A stretch of DNA of 64,000 bases from Cupriavidus oxalaticus (GTDB lineage Bacteria > Pseudomonadota > Gammaproteobacteria > Burkholderiales > Burkholderiaceae), in assembly GCF_016894385.1 (NCBI RefSeq), contig NZ_CP069812.1, positions 744,001 to 808,000 of the forward strand. Reading direction: 5' to 3'. Within the stretch, counting starts at the first letter, position 1. Each line of letters opens with the position of its first letter. This document shows positions 7,845 to 20,215 of this stretch, piece by piece. The position numbers and the translations under genes are program-made. The notes beneath the pieces were generated by a model. The model did not search any database. It was not told the DNA's origin and worked only from the letters and a program-made list of their open reading frames with translations.

Positions 7845-9086
7845 TCAGGAGCGGGCGAAGGGATTGCGTTCGCCCAGCTCGTCGAGGTAAGCATCGATGC
7901 CGTGGCGCTCGCGCGCGAGGAAACGCTCCACGGCATCGGCAAAGTCGGGATGCGCCAGCCAGTGCGCCGAGCGCGTGGCCACCGGCAGGAAGCCCCGCGC
8001 CATCTTGTGCTCGCCCTGCGCGCCGCCTTCGAAGGTGCGGATGCCGTGGGCGATGCAGAACTCCAGTGGCTGGTAATACGCGGTCTCGAAGTGCAGGCAC
8101 GGGTGGTATTCCAGCGCGCCCCAGTAGCGGCCGTACAGCGTGCTGACCTGCGGCGCATCGTCGTAGACCAGCAGCGACGAGGCGATCGGCTGGCCCGCGC
8201 GCTCGGCCACCACCAGCAGCAGGTGCTGCGGCATCGCCGCGCCGATGCACCGGAAGAAATCCAGGTTCAGGTAGGGCGTGGAATGGTGCTCGCGATAGGT
8301 CTGGCGGTAGCAGCGGTTGAAGAAGCGCCAGGCCTCTTCATCGATCTCGTGGCCGCGCAGGTGGCGGAAGGTGATGCCGGCCTGCGCCACCTGGCGCCGT
8401 TCGGCGCGGATGTTCTTGCGTTTCTTCTGTGACAGCGTGGCAAGGAAGCCCTCGAAATCAGCGTACAGCTTGCTGCCACCTTCGCCGCCATTGGTCCAGT
8501 GGAACTGCACGCCGTGCCGCATCAGCATGCCGGCCTGCTGCATCAGCCCGGCTTCGGCCTCGTCGGGAAAAAGGATATGCAGCGACGACATGCCGCTTTC
8601 CGCCGCCAGCGCCAGCGCCACCTCCAGCAGCAGCCGGCGCGCCGGCGGGTCTTCAGCGAGCAGCCGCGCGCCGCGCACCGGCGTGAACGGGATCGCCGAC
8701 AGCCACTTGGGGTAGTACTCGATGCCGTGCCGGGCATAGGCATCGGCCCAGGCCCAGTCGAACACGTACTCGCCGTAGGAATGCGCCTTGGCATAGAGCG
8801 GCATTGCCGCGGCCAGCCGGTCGCCTGCCCACAACGTCAGGAAGCGCGGATGCCAGCCGGTCTCGGCGCATGCGCTGCCGCTGGCATGCAACGCATGCAG
8901 GAAGGCGTGGCGCAGGAAGGGCGTGGGTTCGGGCTGGCGCGCCAGCAGCGCGTCCCACGCGGCCGGGTCGATCTCGGCCAGGTCGGAGACGATGCGCGTC
9001 TGGTAGTCCGGGGTGTCCGCCTGGCGGGCCTTCTGGTCGTCTGCGCGGCTGCCTGTGGCCGCCGTGTCGCCGGAATCCGACTGCAT
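7845..9086 (-). CDS. FemAB/GNAT-like acyltransferase family protein (COG3146 type)
   Basis: About 413 residues from the ATG at 9086 (MQSDSGD). The frame is open to 9176, and neither start has a clear ribosome-binding site, so the N-terminus is uncertain. Features of the COG3146 peptidogalycan-biosynthesis family are seen: TPFLRHAFLHALHASG near the start, the central KKRKNIRAERR, and the C-terminal GRYWGALEYHPCLHFETAYYQ, FEGGAQGEHKMARGF and HWLAHP blocks. The fold resembles a tandem GNAT as in FemX. The cellular substrate is not established for this family as far as I know. It is convergent with the cytochrome b561 gene and divergent from nadE. Confidence 0.82.
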   Translation of the reverse strand: MQSDSGDTAATGSRADDQKARQADTPDYQTRIVSDLAEIDPAAWDALLARQPEPTPFLRHAFLHALHASGSACAETGWHPRFLTLWAGDRLAAAMPLYAKAHSYGEYVFDWAWADAYARHGIEYYPKWLSAIPFTPVRGARLLAEDPPARRLLLEVALALAAESGMSSLHILFPDEAEAGLMQQAGMLMRHGVQFHWTNGGEGGSKLYADFEGFLATLSQKKRKNIRAERRQVAQAGITFRHLRGHEIDEEAWRFFNRCYRQTYREHHSTPYLNLDFFRCIGAAMPQHLLLVVAERAGQPIASSLLVYDDAPQVSTLYGRYWGALEYHPCLHFETAYYQPLEFCIAHGIRTFEGGAQGEHKMARGFLPVATRSAHWLAHPDFADAVERFLARERHGIDAYLDELGERNPFARS

Positions 9087-9207
9087 GGGCTGTAGCTGAT
9101 GGGATGAAAACGGGAGTGCCGCGCGCGGCGGCGGCGGCTTGAGTCTACCGGAAACGGCGGGCAGGCGCTGCGGCACGGCACCTGCGGCAGGGCGCCGGGT
9201 GGCGACG

Positions 9208-9213
9208 TAGAAT
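9208..9213 (+). promoter_or_regulatory. Probable -10 element of nadE (TAGAAT-GGC type)
   Basis: TAGAAT followed by GGC, 73 bases before the chosen nadE start. It is one of several promoters in the window with the TARAATGGC context; no clear -35. Confidence 0.35.
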
Positions 9214-9286
9214 GGCGGATATGCGTCACCCCCCAGGTTCAGGCGCGGATGACCCGCCCCATGCCTGCCATACCCCAGGGCCCGAT

Positions 9287-11335
<2,049 letters not shown>

Positions 11336-11359
11336 TGTCCCAGTGTCGCTGAGCAGTGA

Positions 11360-11477
11360 AATGGCCCGCACTTTGCGTAATGCCGTTCAGTTAACCACCG
11401 TCGTTCCCGCCTGCGCGGGAATGACAGTTGTGATTGATACCTTAACTGAACGGCATTACCGCACTGTGCGGGCCATT
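11360..11477. repeat. MITE-like element inside a bidirectional terminator hairpin
   Basis: Outer arms AATGGCCCGCAC (11360-11371) and GTGCGGGCCATT (11466-11477) form a terminator-like stem between the convergent nadE and sugE genes. Inside sit perfect 17-bp terminal inverted repeats TAATGCCGTTCAGTTAA (11378-11394) and its complement (11442-11458), flanking CGTTCCCGCCTGCGCGGGAATGAC. TA at each end would fit a TA target duplication. A second copy lies at 30301-30446. Confidence 0.75.
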
Positions 11478-11494
11478 TTCCTGCGGGAGCGCCG

Positions 11495-11821
11495 TCACGC
11501 GGCCGGGCCCGAGACCAGCTTGAGACCCACCACGCCGCACAGGATGAGCGCGATGCAGCCCGCGCGCGCCAACGATGCCGGCTCGCCCAGCCACAGCATG
11601 CCGAGCGTCGCGGTGCCGGCTGCGCCGATGCCGGTCCATACCGCATAAGCCGTTCCCACCGGCAGCGCGCGCAGCGACAGCGTCAGCAGGACGATGCTGG
11701 ACAGCCCGGTCGCCACCGCATAGACGCTGGGCCAGAACCGGCTGAAGCCGGCCGACCATTTCATGCCGAAGGCAAAGGCGATCTCGAGCACGCCGGCCAC
11801 GACCAACAGGGTCCATGACAT
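11495..11821 (-). CDS. sugE: SMR-family guanidinium exporter Gdx/SugE
   Basis: 108 residues with four transmembrane helices. The sequence follows the SugE/Gdx branch rather than EmrE: the essential Glu13 lies in VLEIAFAFGMKWSAGFSR, and LPVGTAYAVWTGIGAAG is the family signature. Proteins of this branch export guanidinium ion in exchange for protons. It starts three bases after the stop of the SLAC1/TehA gene, so the two share a transcript. No guanidine riboswitch can be placed directly before it, because the upstream DNA is coding. Confidence 0.92.
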   Translation of the reverse strand: MSWTLLVVAGVLEIAFAFGMKWSAGFSRFWPSVYAVATGLSSIVLLTLSLRALPVGTAYAVWTGIGAAGTATLGMLWLGEPASLARAGCIALILCGVVGLKLVSGPAA

Positions 11822-11824
11822 CGG

Positions 11825-12814
11825 TCAGCCGGCCAGCAGGCGATGCGTGAACAGGCTGTGCAGCGTGCGCACGGACAGCACCGCGATCGCCACCGTCAGG
11901 ACCAGCAGGATCAGCCCCGCCAGCCAGGCGAGCGCGCTGGCCTGCGCATGGCCCGCATATTTCAGCGCCGCGTTCGACAGCGCCGCCATCGGGAAGCTGA
12001 TCGCCCACCACGACGGCGCAAACGGCACCGGACGGCGGAACACGCGCCACGACAGCAGCACGAACAGGAACAGGCCGAAGTAGAACAGCATGCCGGCAAA
12101 CAGGTCGACATGGCCGGTCACATTGACGTAGGCCAGGAAGCCCACCTCGAACGGCGCGATCAGGATGATCAGCGACGGCACCATGCCGGCGGGCAGCGGA
12201 TCGTGGTGGACCAGCCGCGAGAAGATCATCTTGAAGAACACCAGCGCGATCATCGTGCCGACGGCGGCGGCAAACAGGTTGACCTCGTGCGCCCACGCCA
12301 TCGGCATGGTGCCGCCGGCCACGGCGATGTCGAGCGTCGCCACGCCGGGGATCAGCCATGCCGGCACGGCATCGGCAGGCTCGGTGCGGCCGCGGAACAG
12401 CCGGCCTGCGATGAGGAAGGTCAGCGCCACGGTGATCACCGTGCCGACCGCCCAGATTGCCTGCCCCAGCGCCTCGTGGTGCACGCCGACCACCGACGAC
12501 AGCAGCAGGATGGCAATGGCGATGGTGCCGAAGAAATTGCCGGCGACGGGATGGCTGAATTCCGCGCGAACCGCTTCGGGGTAGCGCTTCCACTTGGCGA
12601 GATAGCCGCCGGCCAGGGCAGCGAAGGCAAGCACCGCGACCACGCCAATGGCGTCGCCGATGGCCGGGCTGGCACCGAAGGCGGTGACGGCGCCGCGCCA
12701 TGCCATCGACAGCCCGGACAGGCCCATGACGGCGCCGAACAGGTTGACAGGGAGGTGCTTCACCGAACTGCGGGGCGCAGGCAGGGTGGCCGCGGGATGG
12801 GCTGCAAGAGTCAT
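11825..12814 (-). CDS. SLAC1/TehA-type anion channel family protein
   Basis: 329 residues with about ten hydrophobic helices. VNLFGAVMGLSGLSMAWR at the start, FKMIFSRLVHHDPLPAGMVPSLIILIAPFEVGF in the middle and APSWWAISFPMAALSNAALKYA near the end are the repeat pattern of the SLAC1/TehA family. Members are anion channels, and some are linked to tellurite or C4-dicarboxylate transport. The gene lies directly upstream of sugE with a three-base gap, an unusual pairing. Downstream effects on guanidine metabolism are only a guess. It is divergent from the lipoprotein gene at 13051. Confidence 0.85.
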   Translation of the reverse strand: MTLAAHPAATLPAPRSSVKHLPVNLFGAVMGLSGLSMAWRGAVTAFGASPAIGDAIGVVAVLAFAALAGGYLAKWKRYPEAVRAEFSHPVAGNFFGTIAIAILLLSSVVGVHHEALGQAIWAVGTVITVALTFLIAGRLFRGRTEPADAVPAWLIPGVATLDIAVAGGTMPMAWAHEVNLFAAAVGTMIALVFFKMIFSRLVHHDPLPAGMVPSLIILIAPFEVGFLAYVNVTGHVDLFAGMLFYFGLFLFVLLSWRVFRRPVPFAPSWWAISFPMAALSNAALKYAGHAQASALAWLAGLILLVLTVAIAVLSVRTLHSLFTHRLLAG

Positions 12815-13050
12815 GGCGTCTGGCTTCGGTTGGCCCGCGAGTGGACGGGCGTAGGGAGGGGGGGCCGTGCCCGCTCGTCGGAGTGGGGCGGGGCCTGGTG
12901 AAGGGAATTATGGTTTTCCGGCGGATTGTCCGATAGGAGATAGATACGTCAAATCCAGCCAATGGTCGGGCGCTTGCTGCCAGTGGCGCCGCAGCGCTGC
13001 TTTTCCTGCCTAGACTGCGCGCCGTTTGCATTTGAAGCAGAGGAAATCAG

Positions 13051-13464
13051 ATGAAGCCAACCTTGACGAAGCGGGCCAGGGTTCCCGCACTGCTGCTGTT
13101 GTGCTGCGTGGGTCTCGCGGCCTGCATCCAGGCGCCGATCCGGCGCCACGAAGGCGAGCCGCTGCTGCGGCACGGCCAGGGCGGCGCACGGGAGCACGTC
13201 GACGGCGTCGACATCTGGATGCGGGGCGAGCCGCCGCGACCGTACGAGGTGCTGGCCTACACCACCGTGGAAACCGCGGAGGGGTGGATCGGCGAGCGCT
13301 TCCTGCTGAAGCGGGTTGCCTCCCGGGTGCGCGAAGCCGGCGGCGACGCTGCGCTGATCGGCGACCAGCGCAGCCGGCTGGTGGCGTTGCAGCGCGCGGG
13401 CAGGCACACCGAGCTGGCGGATTCGCGGCGAATCGTCGAAATATCCATCGTGCGCTACCGTTGA
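13051..13464 (+). CDS. Small predicted lipoprotein
   Basis: 137 residues. The signal sequence KRARVPALLLLCCVGLAAC ends in a lipobox (LAAC, Cys at about residue 25), so the mature protein would be lipid-anchored to the envelope. A GAGG ribosome site lies nine bases upstream of the ATG. The mature part contains RPYEVLAYTTVETAEGWIGERFLLKRVASRVREAGGDAALI, a pattern of short lipoproteins with a heavy-metal-binding-like YbjQ-type fold, but I cannot assign it firmly. It is followed 79 bases later by the AraC regulator gene in the same direction. Confidence 0.75.
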   Translation: MKPTLTKRARVPALLLLCCVGLAACIQAPIRRHEGEPLLRHGQGGAREHVDGVDIWMRGEPPRPYEVLAYTTVETAEGWIGERFLLKRVASRVREAGGDAALIGDQRSRLVALQRAGRHTELADSRRIVEISIVRYR

Positions 13465-13543
13465 CACGCCGCTGGCTGTATCTGCCTAGACTTTCAATAT
13501 CCAGCCACGCCGGACTACGGTCCCGGTTCTTGCCCTGCCATCC

Positions 13544-14503
13544 ATGAAAATCGCCGTCGTTGCCTTTCCCGGCTTCCAGATGCTTGATCTGGCCGGTCCC
13601 CTGGATGTCTTCCACGAAGGTGCGCGCCAGGCGGGGCAACCGGATGCGTACAAATTCGAGATCATCGCGCCGGCGCAAGGGATGCTCACGGCCTCCAACG
13701 GCATGCGCATCGAACCGGACGCGACGCTGGAGACCGCCAGTGACGATATCGACACGCTGCTGGTCGCGGGCGGCCCTGCGCTATGGAAGCAGGCGCAGGA
13801 TGAAACCATCGGCGCATGGCTGGCCCGGCAGGCACGCACGGTGCGGAGGATCGGGTCGGTCTGCTCCGGCGCGATGATGCTTGCACATGCGGGCCTGCTG
13901 GACGGACGCAGCGCCACCACGCACTGGAACACCACCGACCGTCTGGCGCGCATGTTTCCGGGCGTTCAGGTGGAGCCGGACCGCATATACGTCAAGGATG
14001 GCAACGTGTACACCTCCGCTGGCGTGACCGCGGGGCTGGACCTGGCGCTGGCGCTTGTCGAGGAGGATTTCGGCCGCGTGGTGGCGCTACGGGTGGCGCG
14101 CGAACTGGTGATGTTCCTCAAGCGGCCAGGCGGGCAGTCGCAGTTCAGCGCCCACCTCGCGGCGCAGACGGCGGAGCGCAATGCCATCCGGGAGGTACAG
14201 GGCTGGCTGGTCGAGAACCTTGCCGGCGACCTGTCGGTCGACGCGCTGGCCGCACGTGCCGGCATGAGCACGCGCAACTTTGCCCGCGTCTTCCGCCAGG
14301 AATGCCAGGTGACGCCGGCCGATTTCGTCGAGGCCGCGCGCATCGATGCCGCGCGCCGGCTGCTGGAAGGTTCGCGCCATCCGCTAAAGCGCGTGGCGGC
14401 GCTGGCCGGCTTTGGCGATCCCAACAACCTGCGGCGCGCCTTTTTGCGGCGCGTCGGAGTGGCGCCTTCGGATTATCGGCGCCGCTTCCTCAACACAGCG
14501 TGA
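13544..14503 (+). CDS. GlxA-type transcriptional regulator (DJ-1/PfpI domain + AraC HTH)
   Basis: 319 residues. The N-terminal domain (about 1-170) is a DJ-1/PfpI-like fold with a Cys at the nucleophile-elbow position (RIGSVCSGAMMLAHAGLLDGR, then TTHW). The C-terminal 100 residues carry the AraC/XylS double helix-turn-helix (LSVDALAARAGMSTRNFARVF, then HPLKRVAALAGFGDPNNLRRAF). Such regulators often control amino-acid, choline or nitrile metabolism genes nearby. No obvious target lies next to it: the previous gene is a lipoprotein and the next is glnB. Ligand unknown. Confidence 0.93.
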   Translation: MKIAVVAFPGFQMLDLAGPLDVFHEGARQAGQPDAYKFEIIAPAQGMLTASNGMRIEPDATLETASDDIDTLLVAGGPALWKQAQDETIGAWLARQARTVRRIGSVCSGAMMLAHAGLLDGRSATTHWNTTDRLARMFPGVQVEPDRIYVKDGNVYTSAGVTAGLDLALALVEEDFGRVVALRVARELVMFLKRPGGQSQFSAHLAAQTAERNAIREVQGWLVENLAGDLSVDALAARAGMSTRNFARVFRQECQVTPADFVEAARIDAARRLLEGSRHPLKRVAALAGFGDPNNLRRAFLRRVGVAPSDYRRRFLNTA

Positions 14504-14513
14504 CCGGGTGATG

Positions 14514-14577
14514 TGCACAGGGTTTGCACAGGCTCTGCACAGGATTTCCCGGGGCTGTCCACAGGGTTGTCCACAGG
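14514..14577. repeat. Phased CACAGG repeat array upstream of glnB
   Basis: Three TGCACAGG words start at 14514, 14525 and 14536 (11-base steps), followed by two TGTCCACAGG words at 14556 and 14568 (12-base step). TTGTCCACA at 14567 is one base away from the DnaA-box consensus TTATCCACA. The roughly one-turn spacing suggests a protein-binding array, or decayed repeats. Confidence 0.5.
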
Positions 14578-14673
14578 CTCAGGCGGCATCGCGCCGCCCG
14601 GCGATGCGTGCTGTCGAACGTTCCGGCCGCGCCAGGCGCGGGATAGCGGGGAATGCATGGCGCCAATGGCTGT

Positions 14674-14679
14674 TAAAAT
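14674..14679 (+). promoter_or_regulatory. Possible -10 element of glnB
   Basis: TAAAAT followed by GCC, 73 bases before the glnB start. No convincing -35 or sigma-54 GG/GC pair was seen. Confidence 0.3.
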
Positions 14680-14728
14680 GCCAGCCGGAGAGCGCCGCGT
14701 CCGCGGCGGTGCGCCGCCAGGCGCGTGA

Positions 14729-15091
<363 letters not shown>

Positions 15092-15104
15092 GCCGCCGGC
15101 CATA

Positions 15105-15139
15105 ACAAGAACGCCGCCTTCACCGGGCGGCGTTCTTGT
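15105..15139. terminator. Bidirectional terminator between glnB and the TRIC-channel gene
   Basis: A perfect 14-bp stem ACAAGAACGCCGCC (15105-15118) with its complement at 15126-15139, and a seven-base loop, between two convergent genes. Confidence 0.85.
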
Positions 15140-15154
15140 TTGCGCGGGGCATAT

Positions 15155-15796
15155 TCAGCTCGGCAGCTTCCAGCCGTAGCGCACCGATACCAGCCGCATG
15201 GCGATGATCGCCAGCGCCCCGGTCAGCAGGGCCGCTTCCTGGTGGACATCCAGCCAGGTCATGCCGACATAGATCCAGCAGCCGACGAAGGAGCAGGTGG
15301 CATAGGGGGAACGGTCGCGCAGGATCATCGGCACTTCATTGCACAGCACGTCGCGCAACACCCCGCCGAACACGGCCGAGATGATGCCCATCATCACGGC
15401 CACCGTAGGTGTCATCTGCGCCACCAGCGCCAGCGAGGCGCCGGTCACCGAGAACAGGCCCAGGCCGATGGCATCGGCCACGATCAAGGTGCGCTCGGAC
15501 GCCACGCGGCTGACCACGCGCAGCACGAAGGACGCGCCGAACGACATCAGGAAGATCAGCAGCACATAGCCTTCGTGGTCGACCCAGTAGAACGGGCGCC
15601 GGTCCAGCAGCACGTCGCGCAGCGTGCCGCCGCCGAAAGCGGTGGCGAAGGCGACCACGAAGGTGCCGACCACGTCCAGGCGCTGCTTGCGCGCGTCGAC
15701 CACGCCCGACACCGCAAAGGCGAGCACGCCGATCACCTCCATGATGTGGAGGATCAGGGGCAGCCGCCCCATCAGCAATTCGAGGGGAAGATGCAT
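15155..15796 (-). CDS. Trimeric intracellular cation (TRIC) channel family protein (UPF0126)
   Basis: 213 residues with seven hydrophobic helices in two repeats. Each repeat ends with the family glycine-rich loop, FGGGTLRDVLLDR and FGGVLRDVLCNEVP, the hallmark of bacterial YadS/YicG-type TRIC homologues. These form trimeric potassium-permeable channels in the inner membrane in the cases studied. The role in this organism is unknown. The start lies 18 bases beyond the stop of the Smr gene in the same direction, so the two may be co-transcribed. Confidence 0.9.
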   Translation of the reverse strand: MHLPLELLMGRLPLILHIMEVIGVLAFAVSGVVDARKQRLDVVGTFVVAFATAFGGGTLRDVLLDRRPFYWVDHEGYVLLIFLMSFGASFVLRVVSRVASERTLIVADAIGLGLFSVTGASLALVAQMTPTVAVMMGIISAVFGGVLRDVLCNEVPMILRDRSPYATCSFVGCWIYVGMTWLDVHQEAALLTGALAIIAMRLVSVRYGWKLPS

Positions 15797-15814
15797 CCGG
15801 GGCCCGGTGCAGGG

Positions 15815-16489
15815 TCAGGTACGCGGCTGGCGCAGCAGCACCATCAGCGCGCCGGCGCCGCCTTCGGCCTCGCGCGCCTGCACGAAGGCGAGCACTTCCT
15901 CCTTCTGCACCAGCCAGCTGCGCACCTTGCCCTTGAGCACCGGCAGCTTGTCGGGCGAGCCCAGGCCCTTGCCGTGGATCACGCGCACGCAGCGCACGCC
16001 GTTGCGCACCGAGCGGCGCAGGAACTCGGCCAGCGCCTCGCGCGCCTCGTCGCTGCGCAGGCCGTGCAGGTCGACCTTGTCCTGCGGCACCCATTCGCCG
16101 CGGCGCAGCTTGCGGATCACGTCCATGCCGATGCCGGGCCGGCGGAACGACAGGGTCTCGTCGGTCTCCAGCAGGCTTTCGACATCGAATTCATCGGACA
16201 GCGAGGCTTGCAGCACCGCCTGGTCGTTGCGCTGCGATTGCACCGGTACGGGCGCGGGCTTGCTGGCCGGGTGGTGGGCGCGGTTGCGGTCGCGCAGCTG
16301 GCTGACCTGGCCCACGCTGGCGCGGAACACGTCGGCCTCTTCGCGGGCACGCTGCGCCGCCTGCTCGGCGGCCAGGCGCTCGGCTTCGCGCCGCTCGGCA
16401 TCGGCCTTGAGGTTGTCGCGCAGGCTGGACAGGTCGTTCAGGCCGAAGCGCTGGGTCGGGCGGTCGGGTTTGCGGGCGCCGTGCGTCAT
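15815..16489 (-). CDS. Smr-domain protein (SmrA-like)
   Basis: 224 residues. The N-terminal 110 residues are charged and helical. The C-terminal Smr domain (about residues 135-220) shows VDLHGLRSDEAREALAEF, then VRCVRVIHGKGLGSPDKLPVLKGKVRSWL. Smr domains, also found at the end of MutS2, bind and often nick branched or ribosome-associated nucleic acids. A DNA/RNA endonuclease role is inferred from the family. It lies first in a likely two-gene unit with the TRIC channel gene. Confidence 0.9.
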   Translation of the reverse strand: MTHGARKPDRPTQRFGLNDLSSLRDNLKADAERREAERLAAEQAAQRAREEADVFRASVGQVSQLRDRNRAHHPASKPAPVPVQSQRNDQAVLQASLSDEFDVESLLETDETLSFRRPGIGMDVIRKLRRGEWVPQDKVDLHGLRSDEAREALAEFLRRSVRNGVRCVRVIHGKGLGSPDKLPVLKGKVRSWLVQKEEVLAFVQAREAEGGAGALMVLLRQPRT

Positions 16490-16565
16490 GAAAAATCTCC
16501 GGGTACTCGCCGGGATTATATCGACTGGGGCATGGCAGCCGAGGGCGGCTGAGAGGAGGAGGATG

Positions 16566-16587
16566 AACCGGCCGCGGCGGGCCGGTT
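16566..16587. terminator. Hairpin downstream of trxB
   Basis: AACCGGCC (16566-16573) pairs with GGCCGGTT (16580-16587) around a six-base loop. No T run is present on the minus strand, so intrinsic termination is uncertain. Confidence 0.35.
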
Positions 16588-16600
16588 CAGGACGGCCTGG

Positions 16601-17664
<1,064 letters not shown>

Positions 17665-17730
17665 TTATAAGAGGAGCCGGATTTGCCCACTGTTGCAAAT
17701 TCCAATGGGTGCGATAGCCGCCGCCCACGT

Positions 17731-17736
17731 TAAAAT
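17731..17736 (+). promoter_or_regulatory. Probable -10 element of ftsK (TAAAAT-GGC type)
   Basis: TAAAAT followed by GGC, 91 bases before ftsK and 17 bases before the 20-bp palindrome at 17753. Confidence 0.35.
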
Positions 17737-17752
17737 GGCCGCCACGACGGGT

Positions 17753-17772
17753 TTAAGTCACCGGTGACTTAA
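17753..17772. promoter_or_regulatory. Perfect 20-bp palindrome upstream of ftsK (possible operator)
   Basis: TTAAGTCACCGGTGACTTAA is fully self-complementary. It lies just downstream of the likely ftsK -10 element and 56 bases before the start codon, a position that would overlap the start of the transcript. It could be an operator or a short leader hairpin. Confidence 0.55.
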
Positions 17773-17827
17773 GTTCGCCGGACCCGAAACAACCCGGAAT
17801 ACTCCGACAAGCGAGTCTTGATCACGC

Positions 17828-20164
17828 ATGGCCCGAGCTACCACGACCACCCGTACCGATCCCTCAGCCTTGCCATCCCGCATCGGCAAACTGCTGGGCG
17901 AGGTGCGCTGGTTCCTGCTGCTGGCCGTCACGCTGGGCTTCCTGTGCGTGCTGGCCAGCTACAGCAAGACCGACCCCGGCTGGTCGCACGCGAACCAGGT
18001 CGCCGATATCCATAACCTGGGCGGCCGTGTCGGCGCCTGGGTAGCCGACGTGCTGTTCTTCATCTTCGGCTTCTCGGCCTACTGGTGGGCCGTGCTGCTG
18101 GTGCGGCGCTGCTGGCGCGGCTGGCGCACCCTGACGGCCGATCTGCCCGAGCGCGCCGACGACCGCCAGCATCGCCAGGGCGTGACGGTGAGCTGGATCG
18201 GCTTCGTGCTGACGCTGCTGTCCAGCATGGGGCTGGAGGCGATCCGCATGTATCCGCTGCGCGCCGCGCTGCCGCGCGCGCCGGGCGGGGTGCTGGGCGA
18301 CACGCTGGGCGGCTGGATGCAGGTGGCGCTGGGCTTCACCGGCGCGACGCTGCTGCTGCTGTTGCTGTTCGCGATCGGGCTGTCGCTGTTCTTCCACTTC
18401 TCGTGGCTGTCGGTGGCCGAGCATATCGGCGGTTTCGTCGAGACCCTGTTCCAGGGCTTCAAGGCGCGCCGCGAGAGCAAGCAGGACCGCATCATCGGCG
18501 AGGCCGCCAAGGTCGAGCGCAAGGAAACGGTCGAGGTGCAGCGCGTGCGCATCGAAGAGGCGCCGCCGGTGCAGATCGTGCGGCCGCAGGCGGTGCCCAA
18601 GCACGAACGCGTGGAACGCGAGAAGCAGCAGCCGCTGTTTGCCGACATCCAGGATTCGGACCTGCCGCCGCTGTCGCTGCTCGACCCGATCCCGCCGCAC
18701 CAGGAGACGGTCAGTGCCGAGACGCTGGAATTCACCTCGCGCCTGATCGAGAAGAAGCTCAAGGACTTCGGCGTCGAGGTGAAGGTGGTGGCGGCCTACC
18801 CGGGACCGGTCATCACGCGCTACGAGATCGAGCCGGCCACCGGCGTCAAGGGCAGCCAGGTGGTCAACCTGGCGCGCGACCTGGCGCGTTCGCTGTCGCT
18901 GGTGTCGATCCGCGTGGTCGAGACCATCCCCGGCAAGAATTACATGGGGCTGGAATTGCCCAATCCGAAGCGCCAGACCGTGCGGCTGTCGGAAATCCTG
19001 GGCTCGCAGGTCTACAACGAGAGCGCTTCCAGCCTGACCATGGCGCTGGGCAAGGACATCGCCGGCAAGCCGATGGTGGCGGACCTGGCCAAGATGCCGC
19101 ACTGCATGGTCGCGGGCACCACGGGCTCGGGCAAGTCGGTGGGCATCAACGCGATGATCCTGTCGCTGCTGTACAAGGCCAAGCCGGACAACGTCCGCCT
19201 GATCCTGATCGATCCCAAGATGCTCGAAATGAGCGTCTACGAGGGCATCCCGCACCTGCTGTGCCCGGTGGTGACCGACATGCGCCAGGCCGGCAACGCG
19301 CTGAACTGGGCGGTCGGCGAGATGGAGCGGCGCTACAAGCTGATGAGCAAGCTGGGCGTGCGCAACCTGGCGGGCTACAACAAGAAAATCGACGAGGCCG
19401 CTGCCAGGGAAGAGAAGATTCCGAACCCGTTCAGCCTGACCCCGGACGCGCCGGAGCCGCTGGACAAGCTGCCCACCATCGTTATCGTCATCGACGAGCT
19501 GGCCGACCTGATGATGGTGGTCGGCAAGAAGGTGGAAGAGCTGATCGCCCGCATCGCGCAGAAGGCGCGCGCCGCCGGCCTGCACCTGGTGCTGGCCACG
19601 CAGCGCCCGTCGGTGGACGTGATCACCGGCCTGATCAAGGCCAACGTGCCGACCCGCATCGCCTTCCAGGTCAGCAGCAAGATCGACTCGCGCACCATCC
19701 TCGACCAGCAGGGCGCCGAGACGCTGCTGGGCATGGGCGACATGCTCTACCTGGCGCCGGGCACCGGCTTGCCGGTGCGCGTGCATGGCGCCTTTGTCTC
19801 GGACGATGAAGTCCACCGCGTGGTGGAAAAGCTGAAGGAAGGCGGGGAGGCGAACTACATCGAAGGCATCCTCGAAGGCGGCCTCACGGACGACGGTGGC
19901 GGCGATGGCTTTGGCGGCGGCGCCGGTATCGGTGGTGGCGGCGGCGAGGCTGATCCGCTGTATGACCAGGCCGTGGAAGTGGTGCTGAAGAACCGTCGCG
20001 CGTCGATCTCGCTGGTGCAGCGCCACCTGCGCATCGGCTACAACCGCGCCGCGCGGCTGCTGGAGGATATGGAGAAGGCCGGGCTGGTGTCGGCCATGTC
20101 TGGCAATGGCAACCGCGACATCCTGGTGCAGGGCGGTGGCGCGGCTGCGCGGGATGATGAGTGA
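17828..20164 (+). CDS. ftsK: DNA translocase FtsK
   Basis: 778 residues. Four to five N-terminal membrane helices (about residues 25-200) anchor it at the septum. A short linker replaces the long Pro/Gln-rich one of E. coli. The motor domain has Walker [15 protein letters not shown] (near residue 430) and Walker [15 protein letters not shown] (near 555). A glycine-rich stretch precedes the C-terminal gamma winged helix ([41 protein letters not shown]), which reads KOPS sites and activates XerCD at dif. It couples chromosome dimer resolution to division. It is followed by lolA after one small minus-strand gene. An upstream palindrome may control it. Confidence 0.97.
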   Translation: MARATTTTRTDPSALPSRIGKLLGEVRWFLLLAVTLGFLCVLASYSKTDPGWSHANQVADIHNLGGRVGAWVADVLFFIFGFSAYWWAVLLVRRCWRGWRTLTADLPERADDRQHRQGVTVSWIGFVLTLLSSMGLEAIRMYPLRAALPRAPGGVLGDTLGGWMQVALGFTGATLLLLLLFAIGLSLFFHFSWLSVAEHIGGFVETLFQGFKARRESKQDRIIGEAAKVERKETVEVQRVRIEEAPPVQIVRPQAVPKHERVEREKQQPLFADIQDSDLPPLSLLDPIPPHQETVSAETLEFTSRLIEKKLKDFGVEVKVVAAYPGPVITRYEIEPATGVKGSQVVNLARDLARSLSLVSIRVVETIPGKNYMGLELPNPKRQTVRLSEILGSQVYNESASSLTMALGKDIAGKPMVADLAKMPHCMVAGTTGSGKSVGINAMILSLLYKAKPDNVRLILIDPKMLEMSVYEGIPHLLCPVVTDMRQAGNALNWAVGEMERRYKLMSKLGVRNLAGYNKKIDEAAAREEKIPNPFSLTPDAPEPLDKLPTIVIVIDELADLMMVVGKKVEELIARIAQKARAAGLHLVLATQRPSVDVITGLIKANVPTRIAFQVSSKIDSRTILDQQGAETLLGMGDMLYLAPGTGLPVRVHGAFVSDDEVHRVVEKLKEGGEANYIEGILEGGLTDDGGGDGFGGGAGIGGGGGEADPLYDQAVEVVLKNRRASISLVQRHLRIGYNRAARLLEDMEKAGLVSAMSGNGNRDILVQGGGAAARDDE

Positions 20165-20215
20165 CTAGCGGAGGCGGGCATTCAGGCTGGCCGTGGATTG
20201 CCCAGCCTGAGTGTG

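Noticed and set aside
11822..11824. Guanidine riboswitch before sugE
   Set aside because: There are only three bases between the SLAC1/TehA-like gene and sugE, and I saw no riboswitch-like structure before the operon.
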